From: Spirochaetota bacterium
GTDB lineage: Bacteria; Spirochaetota; UBA4802; JAFGJZ01
Direction of reading: 5' to 3'
Length of the DNA: 31,541 bases
Assembly (NCBI GenBank): GCA_023396615.1
Contig: JAEWVM010000176.1
Span: 1-31,541, forward strand
The notes below the pieces were generated by a model that was not told where the DNA came from, did not search any database, and saw only the letters and a program-made list of their open reading frames with translations. Shown here piece after piece: positions 1 to 7,787 of this stretch. Each line of letters opens with the position of its first letter. Position 1 is the stretch's first letter. The position numbers and the translations under genes are program-made.

Positions 1-136
1 TTACCGTAAAAAATGTCTTATATTATTATCGGTATCAATACCTCCAAACTTGATTGAGTTATCTTAAACAAAATCACTATATTTGTTCTATATTGATTAT
101 CGAAAAAATATACAGTATGGCTGGACGGTAAAATCG

Positions 137-167
137 TTGACAAGCATCTTCTTTATGTGATTATTAG
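137..167 (+). promoter_or_regulatory. candidate sigma-70 promoter of the GH5 lipoprotein
   Basis: An exact -35 hexamer TTGACA lies at 137-142. The best -10 candidate is TATTAG at 162-167 (4 of 6 matches), but the 19-bp spacer is long. Transcription would start only about 15 bases before the gene, close to its ribosome-binding site. The rest of 1-136 shows no convincing gene. Confidence 0.3.
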
Positions 168-190
168 TTATATAAAAAAGAAAGGTTGAT

Positions 191-1228
191 ATGATATCAT
201 CATTAAAAATGCGATTGTTAATTGTCTGCTCGCTTTTGCCTGTAGTTATGCTTTTATCCTGTAAAAAGGAAAATGAACCAAAGAAGGAAAACATACCGAT
301 TGCGGAAAGGAGTATTATTCAGATTCCTCAACCTCCTGCGGGATCTCCTGTGGCAAAATATGGAAAACTTCAGATAAAAGGAGTCAATCTTTGTGATGAG
401 AACGGAAACATCGTTCAATTAAAGGGAATGAGTCTGTTTTGGAGTCAATGGTCAAACGGATTTTGGAATAAGGATGTTGTAAATACTCTTGCTGATGATT
501 GGAAATGCTCGGTAATACGTGCCGCAATGGGTGTCAGCAAAGGCGGTTATCTTGAAAATTCCGGAGAAATTGATAAGCTGAAAACGGTTCTTGATGCGGC
601 AATTGAAAAGGGTATTTATGTAATTATCGACTGGCATGATCATGATGCTATAAGTCACACAGAAGAATCCAAGAAATTTTTCGCCGAAATGGCTGCCGGA
701 TACGGGCAATACCCTAATGTTATTTTTGAAATATTTAATGAACCTATAAACGATCAATGGCTTGATGTTAGAAAATATTCCGAATCTGTAATTGAAACGA
801 TACGTGCAAACGGGTCAGACAATGTAATAATAGTCGGAACTACATCATGGTCACAGGATGTGGATATTGCAGCGGAGTTTCCTGTAAAAAACGGAAAGAA
901 TGTCGCATATGCTCTTCATTTTTATGCGGCGACTCACAAAAAAACATTTAGAGACAGAGCTGAAAGTGCTATCTCAAAAGGTCTTCCAATTTTTGTTTCA
1001 GAATGGGGAACGTGTGAAAATAACGGCGACGGTTTTGTTGATATTGAAGAAAGCCTGATCTGGATTGATTTTATGAATAAGCACAAGCTTAGTTGGTGCA
1101 ACTGGTCTTTGTTTAATAAAATGGAATCTGCATCTGCTTTGAAAGTTGAGGCAAAGCCTACAGGAAAGTGGAATAATTCACTACTTACTGAATCCGGAAG
1201 ATTTGTTAAAAAGAAAATAGCTGAATAA
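191..1228 (+). CDS. secreted GH5 endoglycanase lipoprotein (cellulase/mannanase type)
   Basis: This is a glycoside hydrolase family 5 enzyme that should cut internal beta-1,4 bonds in a glucan or mannan outside the cytoplasm. Residues 1-24 form a lipoprotein signal with lipobox LLSC (Cys24). A short, charged and proline-rich linker follows, then the (beta/alpha)8 domain from about residue 55. Seen motifs are WHDHD (148-152), FNEP with the presumed acid/base Glu184, ALHFYAA around His243, and FVSEWG with the presumed nucleophile Glu271. The length of 345 residues fits a single catalytic domain plus anchor, with no binding module. The start at 191 has AAGAAAGG upstream; a second ATG at 209 lacks such a site. 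It faces the sugar-transport operon, which suggests it supplies the oligosaccharides imported there. Substrate (cellulose, mannan or mixed-linkage glucan) cannot be decided from the sequence. Confidence 0.9.
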   Translation: MISSLKMRLLIVCSLLPVVMLLSCKKENEPKKENIPIAERSIIQIPQPPAGSPVAKYGKLQIKGVNLCDENGNIVQLKGMSLFWSQWSNGFWNKDVVNTLADDWKCSVIRAAMGVSKGGYLENSGEIDKLKTVLDAAIEKGIYVIIDWHDHDAISHTEESKKFFAEMAAGYGQYPNVIFEIFNEPINDQWLDVRKYSESVIETIRANGSDNVIIVGTTSWSQDVDIAAEFPVKNGKNVAYALHFYAATHKKTFRDRAESAISKGLPIFVSEWGTCENNGDGFVDIEESLIWIDFMNKHKLSWCNWSLFNKMESASALKVEAKPTGKWNNSLLTESGRFVKKKIAE

Positions 1229-1230
1229 AA

Positions 1231-1258
1231 AAAACGGGCTTAAATGCCCGTTTTTTTT
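1231..1258. terminator. bidirectional intrinsic terminator between GH5 and AGE genes
   Basis: Stem CGGGC (1235-1239) pairs with GCCCG (1246-1250) around a 6-nt loop. An A tract precedes it and a T tract (1251-1258) follows, so both strands read as hairpin plus U-run. It can end the plus-strand GH5 gene and the minus-strand operon ending at 1297. Confidence 0.85.
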
Positions 1259-1296
1259 CAGATGAAGAGTAATCGTAGTGTTATATGATTATTCTC

Positions 1297-2832
1297 TTAT
1301 TTTGATATCGAATAAGTTATTCTGAACTCACCTTCGGTGTTTGCCGGAACTTTGAGAATTCGTTTTTTAGAATCAAAATCAGTGTAATCTTTTCCGTTGA
1401 GTTCTACTTTTGTTATAATGAGATTTTGAATTTCTTCAACGGGGTTCATCGGAAACTCGCGATTCTTTGAAGACTTCTCAATGTAGTAATACAGTGCTGC
1501 ATTTTTCCTGTGAAAATATAGATTCCCGTACAGATAAATATAATATGCTGTTTCAAGTGAATGATATGCGCTTTTCCAATAAGAGCCCTTATATTCATCT
1601 TCGTCTGTTTTAAGTCTTTTTCCGTCGGGTTTAACTTCGTCAAAGATGTCCCCGTATTCCTTATCGATTGTATACCGCTCGAAAAATCCGCATGCCTCAT
1701 CTGCCATTTTAAGGTACAGTGTGTTTCCCGTTACATAATAGTTGATAAGTCCGCTGGTGATAGCCTGCTCAAGAGTCCAATAGTTTTTATTATCATTGGT
1801 AATTACTCCTTCAAAGCTGTCTGCGAAATTGTATGGTCCGCCGTTTGAGTTGTCCCATGCCTTTTCGTTGATGTTGTGAAGAATTTTTTCTGCTGTTTCC
1901 GAATATTCCTTTTTTGGGCTTATAAGATTTGCGCGCTGAAGACACCATGCAGTTTTAAGCATATGACCTATAAAAATGAATGATTCTTCTCTCGGTCTCC
2001 ATTCGGAATCATATTGTTCTTCATAACCGATTTTTCTTGATTGAGATGTGGGGTACATATGAGTTATAACATTATCCGCAAGGGAAATCAGTCTTTCCTT
2101 ATATTTTTCATCATTAGTAAGAAGATAAAGAGATAGACCGTGTGTTGTTACGCAATCCATAGTCGGGGTAAATCCTTTTCCTCTCGGATTTCTCCAGTCA
2201 TAATCTGCCGATTCGTAATATCCTTCGTATCCCTTTCTGTTGTCATATAGCTTTTCGTCGAGCAGTGCGCGGGATTTTATCAGAAAATCATGATGTTGTT
2301 CATTGCGGGTAGCATCTACAAGTGCAGAATATCCTAAGAGAGCATAGTGCTGCATGAATGACCACTTCTCTCTTTGTCTGTTGTTTTGATTTAGAAGAAT
2401 ATCGTAAGTGAAATCAATATTTCTCCCGGTTGCATCAACGGTAGTATAAAAACCGCCGTGTTCTTTGTCGTAACACTTTGTTCTGATAAAATCTTCAGCA
2501 TAATTTGCGTACTTAAGAAACTTTTTATCACCTGTCAGCATATAAGCGCGTGAAAAGGCATACATTATTCTGCTTTGAGATAATGTAGACTTGTAGTTGT
2601 TTCCGAGAACATCTCCGTTCCGCGCAACCATTGTGAAGAAGCCGCCGTTCTTATCGTCATATGTTTTAGTCCAGAATTCTGCACTGGTACGTGCGAAATC
2701 TACCGCTTTATCAGGGTTTTTCAGCATTATAGAATACATGTCTTTGATTTTGTATTCTGCCGGGTATTTTTTGCAGGCTGTAAAAATGCATCCAGCTGCT
2801 AAGAGAAGCAGTGCAATTTTTCTTGTTTTCAT
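1297..2832 (-). CDS. AGE-superfamily (epimerase-like) lipoprotein
   Basis: A secreted lipoprotein with an (alpha/alpha)6-barrel like N-acylglucosamine and cellobiose 2-epimerases. The start is taken at 2832, seven codons inside the longest frame. AGGAG lies 5-6 bases before that ATG, and the protein then opens with a clean signal (MKTRKIALLLL, lipobox cysteine about residue 20). Family-like motifs in order are FWTKTYDDKNGGFF, QSRIMYAFS, GHMLKTAW (His290), YWTLEQA (about 351-357) and YWKSAYH (His424). By comparison with remembered cellobiose 2-epimerases, the Glu three residues after the GH histidine is Lys here, and the Glu of the W(x)QAEA motif appears as Gln. Strict epimerase activity is therefore uncertain. 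About 45 residues after the barrel look like an extra beta domain. It is the last gene of the permease operon. Mannobiose or cellobiose epimerases are normally cytosolic, so secretion is odd. Confidence 0.75.
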   Translation of the reverse strand: MKTRKIALLLLAAGCIFTACKKYPAEYKIKDMYSIMLKNPDKAVDFARTSAEFWTKTYDDKNGGFFTMVARNGDVLGNNYKSTLSQSRIMYAFSRAYMLTGDKKFLKYANYAEDFIRTKCYDKEHGGFYTTVDATGRNIDFTYDILLNQNNRQREKWSFMQHYALLGYSALVDATRNEQHHDFLIKSRALLDEKLYDNRKGYEGYYESADYDWRNPRGKGFTPTMDCVTTHGLSLYLLTNDEKYKERLISLADNVITHMYPTSQSRKIGYEEQYDSEWRPREESFIFIGHMLKTAWCLQRANLISPKKEYSETAEKILHNINEKAWDNSNGGPYNFADSFEGVITNDNKNYWTLEQAITSGLINYYVTGNTLYLKMADEACGFFERYTIDKEYGDIFDEVKPDGKRLKTDEDEYKGSYWKSAYHSLETAYYIYLYGNLYFHRKNAALYYYIEKSSKNREFPMNPVEEIQNLIITKVELNGKDYTDFDSKKRILKVPANTEGEFRITYSISK

Positions 2833-2849
2833 ATTATCTCCTATGTGTG

Positions 2850-4898
2850 TCATTTGCGTAATCCTTCGGTAAGTCCTTCTGTAAACTGTCTGTGAAATTT
2901 CAAAAATAGAATCAATGGTATTATTATAGAAATAAAACCTGCCGCAAGGACTGATCCAGTGTCGTTTATCAGCAGAATTCTGACGGGAAGAGTCATGAGT
3001 TTTTCATCGCGCATGATTATTACCGGGTTTAGAAAATCATTCCAGACTATTCTGAACTGAATTATTGCAAGCGCCGCAAGCGCGGGTCTTGCGAGCGGAA
3101 GAATTATGTGCCACCAGATTCTCAAATGTCCTGCTCCGTCCATACGGGCAGCTTCGATTACTGCTAACGGAATTTTCAGAAAATACTGCCGTAAAAGAAA
3201 TACACCGAAACCGCTGACAGCGCCGGGAAGTATCAGTCCGAACCAGCTGTTAAGAAGATGGAGATTTTTTGCGACTTTGTACATCGGAATCATAAGCGCG
3301 TTAGCTGGTATCATCATAGTTGAAAGTGCAAGAATCAGGAAAAACTTCTTATGCTTGAACTCCATAAACACTAAAGCATACGCGTATAAAGAGACCACAA
3401 TTGCCGTTAAGAAAATTGTTCCTGATGACACAATTATTGAATTGAAAAGAGCACGGCCGACATCAAAATGCCAGAATGCCGCGAGATAAGAGTCCCTTGT
3501 ATAGCTTTCAATTGATTTCCATATAGACTGCTGAAAGATTGCAGGAGGCGATTGCATTACTTCGAGAGGCGGACGCAGAGATGCATCAAGCAGCCATAAA
3601 AGCGGAAAAATGAAAAGAAGAGCGAGAACGCAAAGTAAAAATGCACTCAGAAGCTTCCCCGGCCTGATTTTTCTTTTGGTCTTAAATACCTTTTCTCGTA
3701 CTTTTTGAATTCTATCGATGAAAGGTTTTTCGATGAAATGAAAAGAAAGTGTTGCAGCTCCGTATGAAAGTACAATCATCAAAAATGAAGCACCGGCCCA
3801 GAGTCTCCAGTCTTTGATCGCCATGTAGTTCATGTATTCGGGAAGAACATAGAAAGAAATCAAAGCTATTATTACATAGTGCCAGATGTAAAGCCCGAAA
3901 GATATTTTTGCTGTAAAGCGCATAAAGCGTGAATCAAATAACTTTCCTGTAAATTTTGAATTTACAAGCGAAACGGAGAGTATTGCTATCAATGCCGTCA
4001 GGTATGGAAAGTAGTAGGGTTGTTTTTGAAGGCTGTGAGTAAATTCTTCCTCAGTGCGCACATAGCATAAAAGGCCGATTATGGCTGTAGAGCTTATTAT
4101 TGAGGCAATGTCGAAAATGTTTTTATCGGCGATTCTATTTCTGAGTTCTTTATTCTTTATGAAATATGCGCATATTCCGCTTGCAATTATTCCGAATGCG
4201 AAATGTCCGAAAAATCCTATAGGATTATAATTCGGCATCCACCATTTAGATCCGCCTGTGACTCCGAATTCCCAACCGCGTTTGACATTATCCGGAGTAA
4301 GATGCATGTGTATTAGCTGATTTATTCCGATTATCAGGATTAGTGCGAATATCCAATAAATAATTCCCTTTTTGAAAGATCTTTTTTCACCAGCAATACG
4401 GAATAGTCCGAACATAAAAAGGGGCATTAGCAAATAAGAAAAAACCTCAAAGCTGATTGACCAAAGCGGTGAATTTACAAACGACGGAAAAAGAGTAGTG
4501 TAATGAAATCCTGCCGTGAAAGTTAATCCCGTGATAAGCCTTCTTGCAAAATAATCCATGTCAGGAATAAAGAGCAGGGCAAGAATTATACTTACTGCGA
4601 ATGAAGCGTAATAGCCCGGCATTATGCGTGCAGCTCTTCTTTTGGCGTAATTCGAAATATCCGGAAAATCAAGATTAGAAATATAATTTTTCCAGAACGG
4701 GTACGAAAGAAGAAATCCGCTGAGAACGAAAAAAAAGCTTACGCCGGTGTTTCCCATCAGAAAGAAGAGCTGTATATGCTGAAGAATGAAATGCTGTGAG
4801 TATATGTCGAGCCTCTGCGCGACATGATGAAATATTACTAATAGGCAGGCTGCAGCACGTAGCCCGTCGAGCCCGGGAAATCTGTTTTCAATCTTCAT
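2850..4898 (-). CDS. fused acyltransferase-3 / MalG-type sugar ABC permease
   Basis: One uninterrupted frame carries two complete membrane domains. Residues about 6-390 are an acyltransferase-3 (OafA-like) domain: LDGLRAAACLLVIFHH with the presumed catalytic His, FFVLSGFLLS, RRAARIMPGYY, SPLWSISFEVFSYLL and FHFIEKPF. Residues about 412-682 are a full-length MalG-type permease with EAARMDGAGHLRIWWHIILP, the loop that docks the ATPase. The basic linker (about 396-412) has no Met, so the permease has no start of its own. Ten plus six membrane helices would leave both halves with cytoplasmic ends. ATG 4898 is chosen; TTG 4910 and GTG 4907 are possible alternatives. It overlaps the MalF-like gene by 11 bases. 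The permease half should pair with that protein to import a sugar; the acyltransferase half would acylate a sugar or glycan at the membrane. That the two acts are linked is inference. Confidence 0.85.
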   Translation of the reverse strand: MKIENRFPGLDGLRAAACLLVIFHHVAQRLDIYSQHFILQHIQLFFLMGNTGVSFFFVLSGFLLSYPFWKNYISNLDFPDISNYAKRRAARIMPGYYASFAVSIILALLFIPDMDYFARRLITGLTFTAGFHYTTLFPSFVNSPLWSISFEVFSYLLMPLFMFGLFRIAGEKRSFKKGIIYWIFALILIIGINQLIHMHLTPDNVKRGWEFGVTGGSKWWMPNYNPIGFFGHFAFGIIASGICAYFIKNKELRNRIADKNIFDIASIISSTAIIGLLCYVRTEEEFTHSLQKQPYYFPYLTALIAILSVSLVNSKFTGKLFDSRFMRFTAKISFGLYIWHYVIIALISFYVLPEYMNYMAIKDWRLWAGASFLMIVLSYGAATLSFHFIEKPFIDRIQKVREKVFKTKRKIRPGKLLSAFLLCVLALLFIFPLLWLLDASLRPPLEVMQSPPAIFQQSIWKSIESYTRDSYLAAFWHFDVGRALFNSIIVSSGTIFLTAIVVSLYAYALVFMEFKHKKFFLILALSTMMIPANALMIPMYKVAKNLHLLNSWFGLILPGAVSGFGVFLLRQYFLKIPLAVIEAARMDGAGHLRIWWHIILPLARPALAALAIIQFRIVWNDFLNPVIIMRDEKLMTLPVRILLINDTGSVLAAGFISIIIPLILFLKFHRQFTEGLTEGLRK

Positions 4899-5781
4899 GT
4901 TTTTCACCAAGTCCGAGAAATTTAAGCTGAAGAAGGCTCACAGCCAGAATCAGAAAAAAAGCAATCCATCCTGCCGCGCTTGCAGCACCGATTTCGAGAT
5001 CCCATTGAAATGCCCTTAGGTAGATATAGAGAATAATCCCGGTGACATTGTCGTAAATATTGTATTGGAAAAGACCGAGAATGAGGTCGAAAACCAGAAG
5101 TGATGACACTGCAGATGTTATCGTCATGAAAATCAAAGCTGGTTTCATAAGGGGCAGCGTGATGTTCTTTAGTATACTTAGTCTGCCGGCTCCGTCAATT
5201 CTGGCTGCTTCATAAGGCGATTGGTCAAGTGATCTGAGATTGGCTGAAAAATATATGATTTGAAATCCGATACATTGCCAGAAAGAAACAATTACAAGAA
5301 GCGGAAAAGCGAGTGTTTTATCATCAAGCCAGTTCATGCTGGGATTTCCTCCGAAGAAGCCGATGATAATATTGGCGATGCATTGTTCTCCATAAAATAA
5401 CAGTCTGAAAAGTATTCCTGCAACGAGAGTGTTAATCAGGGAAGGAATGAAAAAAGCGGCTTTAAGGAAACTCTGTGTTTTCTTGTAGGGGAGGCTTTCT
5501 ATCCATAAAGATATTAAAAAAGCAGCAGGTATCTGAATTGCAACTGAGACTGCTGCAAATTTAAATGAAACATAAACGGAGTTCCAGAAATATGGGTCTT
5601 TTAGAATATTTTTGAAGTTCAGAAGCCCGATATTTTTTCCAGGATTAATTCCTTGTGCATCAGTAAGACTTGTCAGAAAACCTATTCCGAATACTATAAC
5701 TGTGAATATCAGCATTAGAATCAGAAAAGGCGCCATAAAGCGGAGAGCCTGGCGTTCATTTTTATCTGTAAGCTTTATCAT
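4888..5781 (-). CDS. sugar ABC transporter permease, MalF/UgpA type
   Basis: This is the inner-membrane permease of a carbohydrate uptake (CUT1) ABC importer. It has about six membrane helices and the cytoplasmic EAA loop (YEAARIDGAGRLSILKNITLP, starting about residue 190), where the ATPase coupling helix binds. The length of 297 residues is normal for the family, without the periplasmic insert of enteric MalF. The start is supported by GAGGAAG six to seven bases before ATG 5781. It is the first gene of the minus-strand operon and its partner is the permease half of the next gene. No binding protein precedes it, although that is the usual arrangement, and no ATPase is in the window. A shared MsmX/UgpC-like ATPase encoded elsewhere is likely. 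Confidence 0.92.
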   Translation of the reverse strand: MIKLTDKNERQALRFMAPFLILMLIFTVIVFGIGFLTSLTDAQGINPGKNIGLLNFKNILKDPYFWNSVYVSFKFAAVSVAIQIPAAFLISLWIESLPYKKTQSFLKAAFFIPSLINTLVAGILFRLLFYGEQCIANIIIGFFGGNPSMNWLDDKTLAFPLLVIVSFWQCIGFQIIYFSANLRSLDQSPYEAARIDGAGRLSILKNITLPLMKPALIFMTITSAVSSLLVFDLILGLFQYNIYDNVTGIILYIYLRAFQWDLEIGAASAAGWIAFFLILAVSLLQLKFLGLGEKHED

Positions 5782-5843
5782 CGGTAACTTCCTCGGGTTA
5801 TGAGCTTAATTTATCTAAGCATACTTATTTTAAAAAATTTGTC

Positions 5844-5865
5844 GTTCAATCTTATAAGATAGAAC
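5844..5865. promoter_or_regulatory. 22-bp imperfect palindrome, candidate operator
   Basis: Half-site GTTCAATCTTA (5844-5854) is followed directly by TAAGATAGAAC (5855-5865), with one mismatched position pair. It lies in the 252-base space between the divergent permease operon and the AraC-type regulator, about 60 bases upstream of the permease start. No T-run follows, so it is not a terminator. It could bind a symmetric dimer; AraC proteins more often use direct repeats, so another repressor is possible. Confidence 0.5.
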
Positions 5866-6033
5866 GCAAAAATCAGGAACATGTGCCATAAAGTACTCTG
5901 AACAATCATAAGTAAACGTTAAAATATGGCATTTTATAGATATTTTGAAAAAATAGGATTATTCTGTCCTGTTAGAAATGAAAAATATATAAAATGCTTT
6001 ATTTAACGAATATAGTCCAGTTAAGTTGCAGAT

Positions 6034-7326
6034 ATGTTTGAACGATTTGTATTAATAAATGGTATAATTACTCAATTATGTCTTCTGGGTTCAGCCCAGG
6101 GCATTTTTTTGTTTTTTCTGCTTTTTCGCAGATCGAGATCCGGCAGGGTTTTTTCATTTCTAATACTATTTATTTCTTATGAGCTTGCACTTCATTATGT
6201 TTATAAGGCTCACATGTGGTCTGATTATCTTCTTTTGTTTTTGGTGAAAGATACTATAGGCTTTTTGTACGGATATCTGATTCTCCTCTATGTACGCTTT
6301 CTTTTCGGGAAGAATGTACGATTAAAATCCGTTGATTTAATTCATTTCGTTCCGGCATTATTTTTTTTCGGAATCAGTTTGTTCTTTAACACTCACTATC
6401 TTGGATATGGAACATACTCTGTTATTGATTTTGATGAAAGCGGAATTACCCGGTTCAGGTTTTATTCGCAGAATATAAAGTATGTAATTATATTCAGTTA
6501 TCTTATTTTTTCGCTGAAGGAAGTTTTTAGATATCGAAGCAGACATCAAATATTTTTTCCCGGGATGAAAAGAGGTTCGACTACTTGGCTCCTTGTTTTT
6601 TTGTTTGCAGTTTTTATTCTTTGGCTTCTTCCATTCCTTTCACTTAATTTCTATTATATAGAATCATTTGCTCATTTCTGGACTTTTTTTCATATTATAA
6701 AGATACCTTTTTTGCCTGAGATATTATCACTGGTTAATTCATTTTTTACTGTAATTTCTATCTATTCAGCCGGTTATTATATTCTTGGAAAAGTTTCATC
6801 TGATAATTATCCAAACGGAATAATAAGTCCGGATAATGCCCGGGAAGGGTTTGGTTATGCTAAATACAGGAAAAACGTGATATCCGAATCTCTTAAGGAA
6901 GAATATCTAAAGCGTATAAATCACTGCATGGATGTCGAAAAGCCTTATCTTGACCCTGATTTTTCAATAAAAGATTTTTCCAGCAAAATAGATGTATCAA
7001 CTCATAACATTTCTCAAATAATCAATGATTCTTTCGGCAAGAATTTCTTTAATTTTGTTAATGATTACAGAATAGACTTCGCTGCCGTTATTATTTCGAA
7101 TACTGAAAAAGAATTAAATATTCTTCATGCGAGTCTTGATTCAGGTTTTAATTCCAAGTCTGTGTTCAATACGGCGTTTAAAAAGAAGTTTGGTATGACT
7201 CCGTCTCATTATAGAAATCACTTTTTGCATAAAGTTCATGAAGCAACCATGAAAGAGATTGAAGACGGAGTTGAGAAAGATGGTGAAGAGAAACTGTCGG
7301 ATAATGTTGCAAAAAAGATACAATGA
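6034..7326 (+). CDS. membrane-anchored AraC-family transcription regulator (7TM-HTH)
   Basis: The N-terminal half (about residues 8-252) is hydrophobic with roughly seven membrane helices. Residues about 305-397 form the double helix-turn-helix DNA-binding domain of AraC/XylS proteins, with FSIKDFSSKIDVSTHNISQI as the first HTH and the C-terminal signature ending FKKKFGMTPSHYRNHF. Such membrane-tethered AraC regulators are known from spirochaetes and Bacteroidetes. The ligand is probably sensed in or across the membrane. It is divergent from the sugar permease operon and probably controls it. A charged 30-residue tail follows the HTH. The start ATG has only a weak ribosome-binding site. Confidence 0.88.
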   Translation: MFERFVLINGIITQLCLLGSAQGIFLFFLLFRRSRSGRVFSFLILFISYELALHYVYKAHMWSDYLLLFLVKDTIGFLYGYLILLYVRFLFGKNVRLKSVDLIHFVPALFFFGISLFFNTHYLGYGTYSVIDFDESGITRFRFYSQNIKYVIIFSYLIFSLKEVFRYRSRHQIFFPGMKRGSTTWLLVFLFAVFILWLLPFLSLNFYYIESFAHFWTFFHIIKIPFLPEILSLVNSFFTVISIYSAGYYILGKVSSDNYPNGIISPDNAREGFGYAKYRKNVISESLKEEYLKRINHCMDVEKPYLDPDFSIKDFSSKIDVSTHNISQIINDSFGKNFFNFVNDYRIDFAAVIISNTEKELNILHASLDSGFNSKSVFNTAFKKKFGMTPSHYRNHFLHKVHEATMKEIEDGVEKDGEEKLSDNVAKKIQ

Positions 7327-7378
7327 TATTAATTCACACGTTAATTGAATTATGAGTAAATTAACAAAAAGTGAAATG

Positions 7379-7435
7379 TGTTCATATATTGCCCAATTTA
7401 AGGATAAATAATGTTCAAATAATATAAAATGTTCA
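7379..7435 (+). promoter_or_regulatory. three TGTTCA direct repeats, candidate sigma-54 activator sites
   Basis: TGTTCA occurs at 7379-7384, 7412-7417 and 7430-7435, each in an AT-rich setting (the last two as AATGTTCA). The first also forms the dyad TGAA-N5-TTCA. They sit about 80-135 bases before the predicted sigma-54 start site, the usual distance for an enhancer-binding protein. Confidence 0.4.
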
Positions 7436-7485
7436 TAAATAATCCCTTAAACTCTTAATTTGAGCCAAGCTTAAATTGCTAAAAG

Positions 7486-7502
7486 TTGGCACGATTATTG
7501 CT
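7486..7502 (+). promoter_or_regulatory. sigma-54 (RpoN) promoter of the small Cys-rich gene
   Basis: TTGGCACGATTATTGCT matches the -24/-12 consensus YTGGCACGrNNNTTGCW at every defined position. GG (7488-7489) and GC (7500-7501) are separated by exactly 10 bases. The start site would be near 7513, leaving a leader of about 25 bases with a strong ribosome-binding site. Confidence 0.85.
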
Positions 7503-7537
7503 TTATATTAAGTGTACTTAAGAAACTGGAGGAAAAT

Positions 7538-7732
7538 ATGAATAAATCACTTTGTAAAGACTGTTGCAACAGAAGCTTCTGTGGAGATAAAGGACTCGGA
7601 AATTGCGAGCACTTTGATATTTCTTATACAAGATCAGAAGTGTTTGACATGCTTACAAACGCAGACGATAACAGCCGTAAGGCAATTCTTTCTGCTGTTG
7701 AAAATGTCTATAAAATTAAGTTGGCCTACTAA
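7538..7732 (+). CDS. small cysteine-rich protein under sigma-54 control
   Basis: A 64-residue protein not assigned to any family. The N-terminal third has five cysteines (C6, C9, C10, C15, C23) in a C-x2-CC-x4-C-x7-C pattern followed by a His, so metal binding is plausible. The C-terminal half is probably helical (RSEVFDMLTNADDNSRKAILSAVEN). There is no signal peptide or membrane segment, so it is likely cytoplasmic. GGAGG lies five bases before the ATG. The gene is a self-contained unit: perfect sigma-54 promoter upstream and strong terminator downstream. RpoN control often marks nitrogen, stress or envelope responses, but the role here is unknown. Confidence 0.85.
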   Translation: MNKSLCKDCCNRSFCGDKGLGNCEHFDISYTRSEVFDMLTNADDNSRKAILSAVENVYKIKLAY

Positions 7733-7755
7733 TATTCCAATAGACCTTTTACTTA

Positions 7756-7787
7756 GAGAGGAAGCCCATGCTTCCTCTCATTTTTTT
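7756..7787 (+). terminator. intrinsic terminator of the Cys-rich gene
   Basis: A perfect 10-bp stem GAGAGGAAGC (7756-7765) / GCTTCCTCTC (7770-7779) with a CCAT loop is followed by seven T (7781-7787). The stop codon of the convergent ATPase gene (7778-7780) lies in the descending arm. No T-run follows on the minus strand, so it acts in the plus direction. Confidence 0.9.

Noticed and set aside
1..136. Possible tail of an upstream plus-strand gene (open frames ending at 53 or 67)
   Set aside because: Only 16-21 codons are visible in two competing frames, with nothing recognisable.
97..294. Minus-strand open frame of 65 codons
   Set aside because: It overlaps the start and signal peptide of the GH5 gene, has no ribosome-binding site and no family likeness.
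2833..2853. Longer start for the AGE-like lipoprotein with ATGA overlap
   Set aside because: AGGAG before the inner ATG and the compact lipoprotein signal favour 2832; the longer form cannot be fully excluded.
5882..5895. Minus-strand TGGCAC near 5890 as a sigma-54 site
   Set aside because: The -12 TTGC element is not at the right distance.
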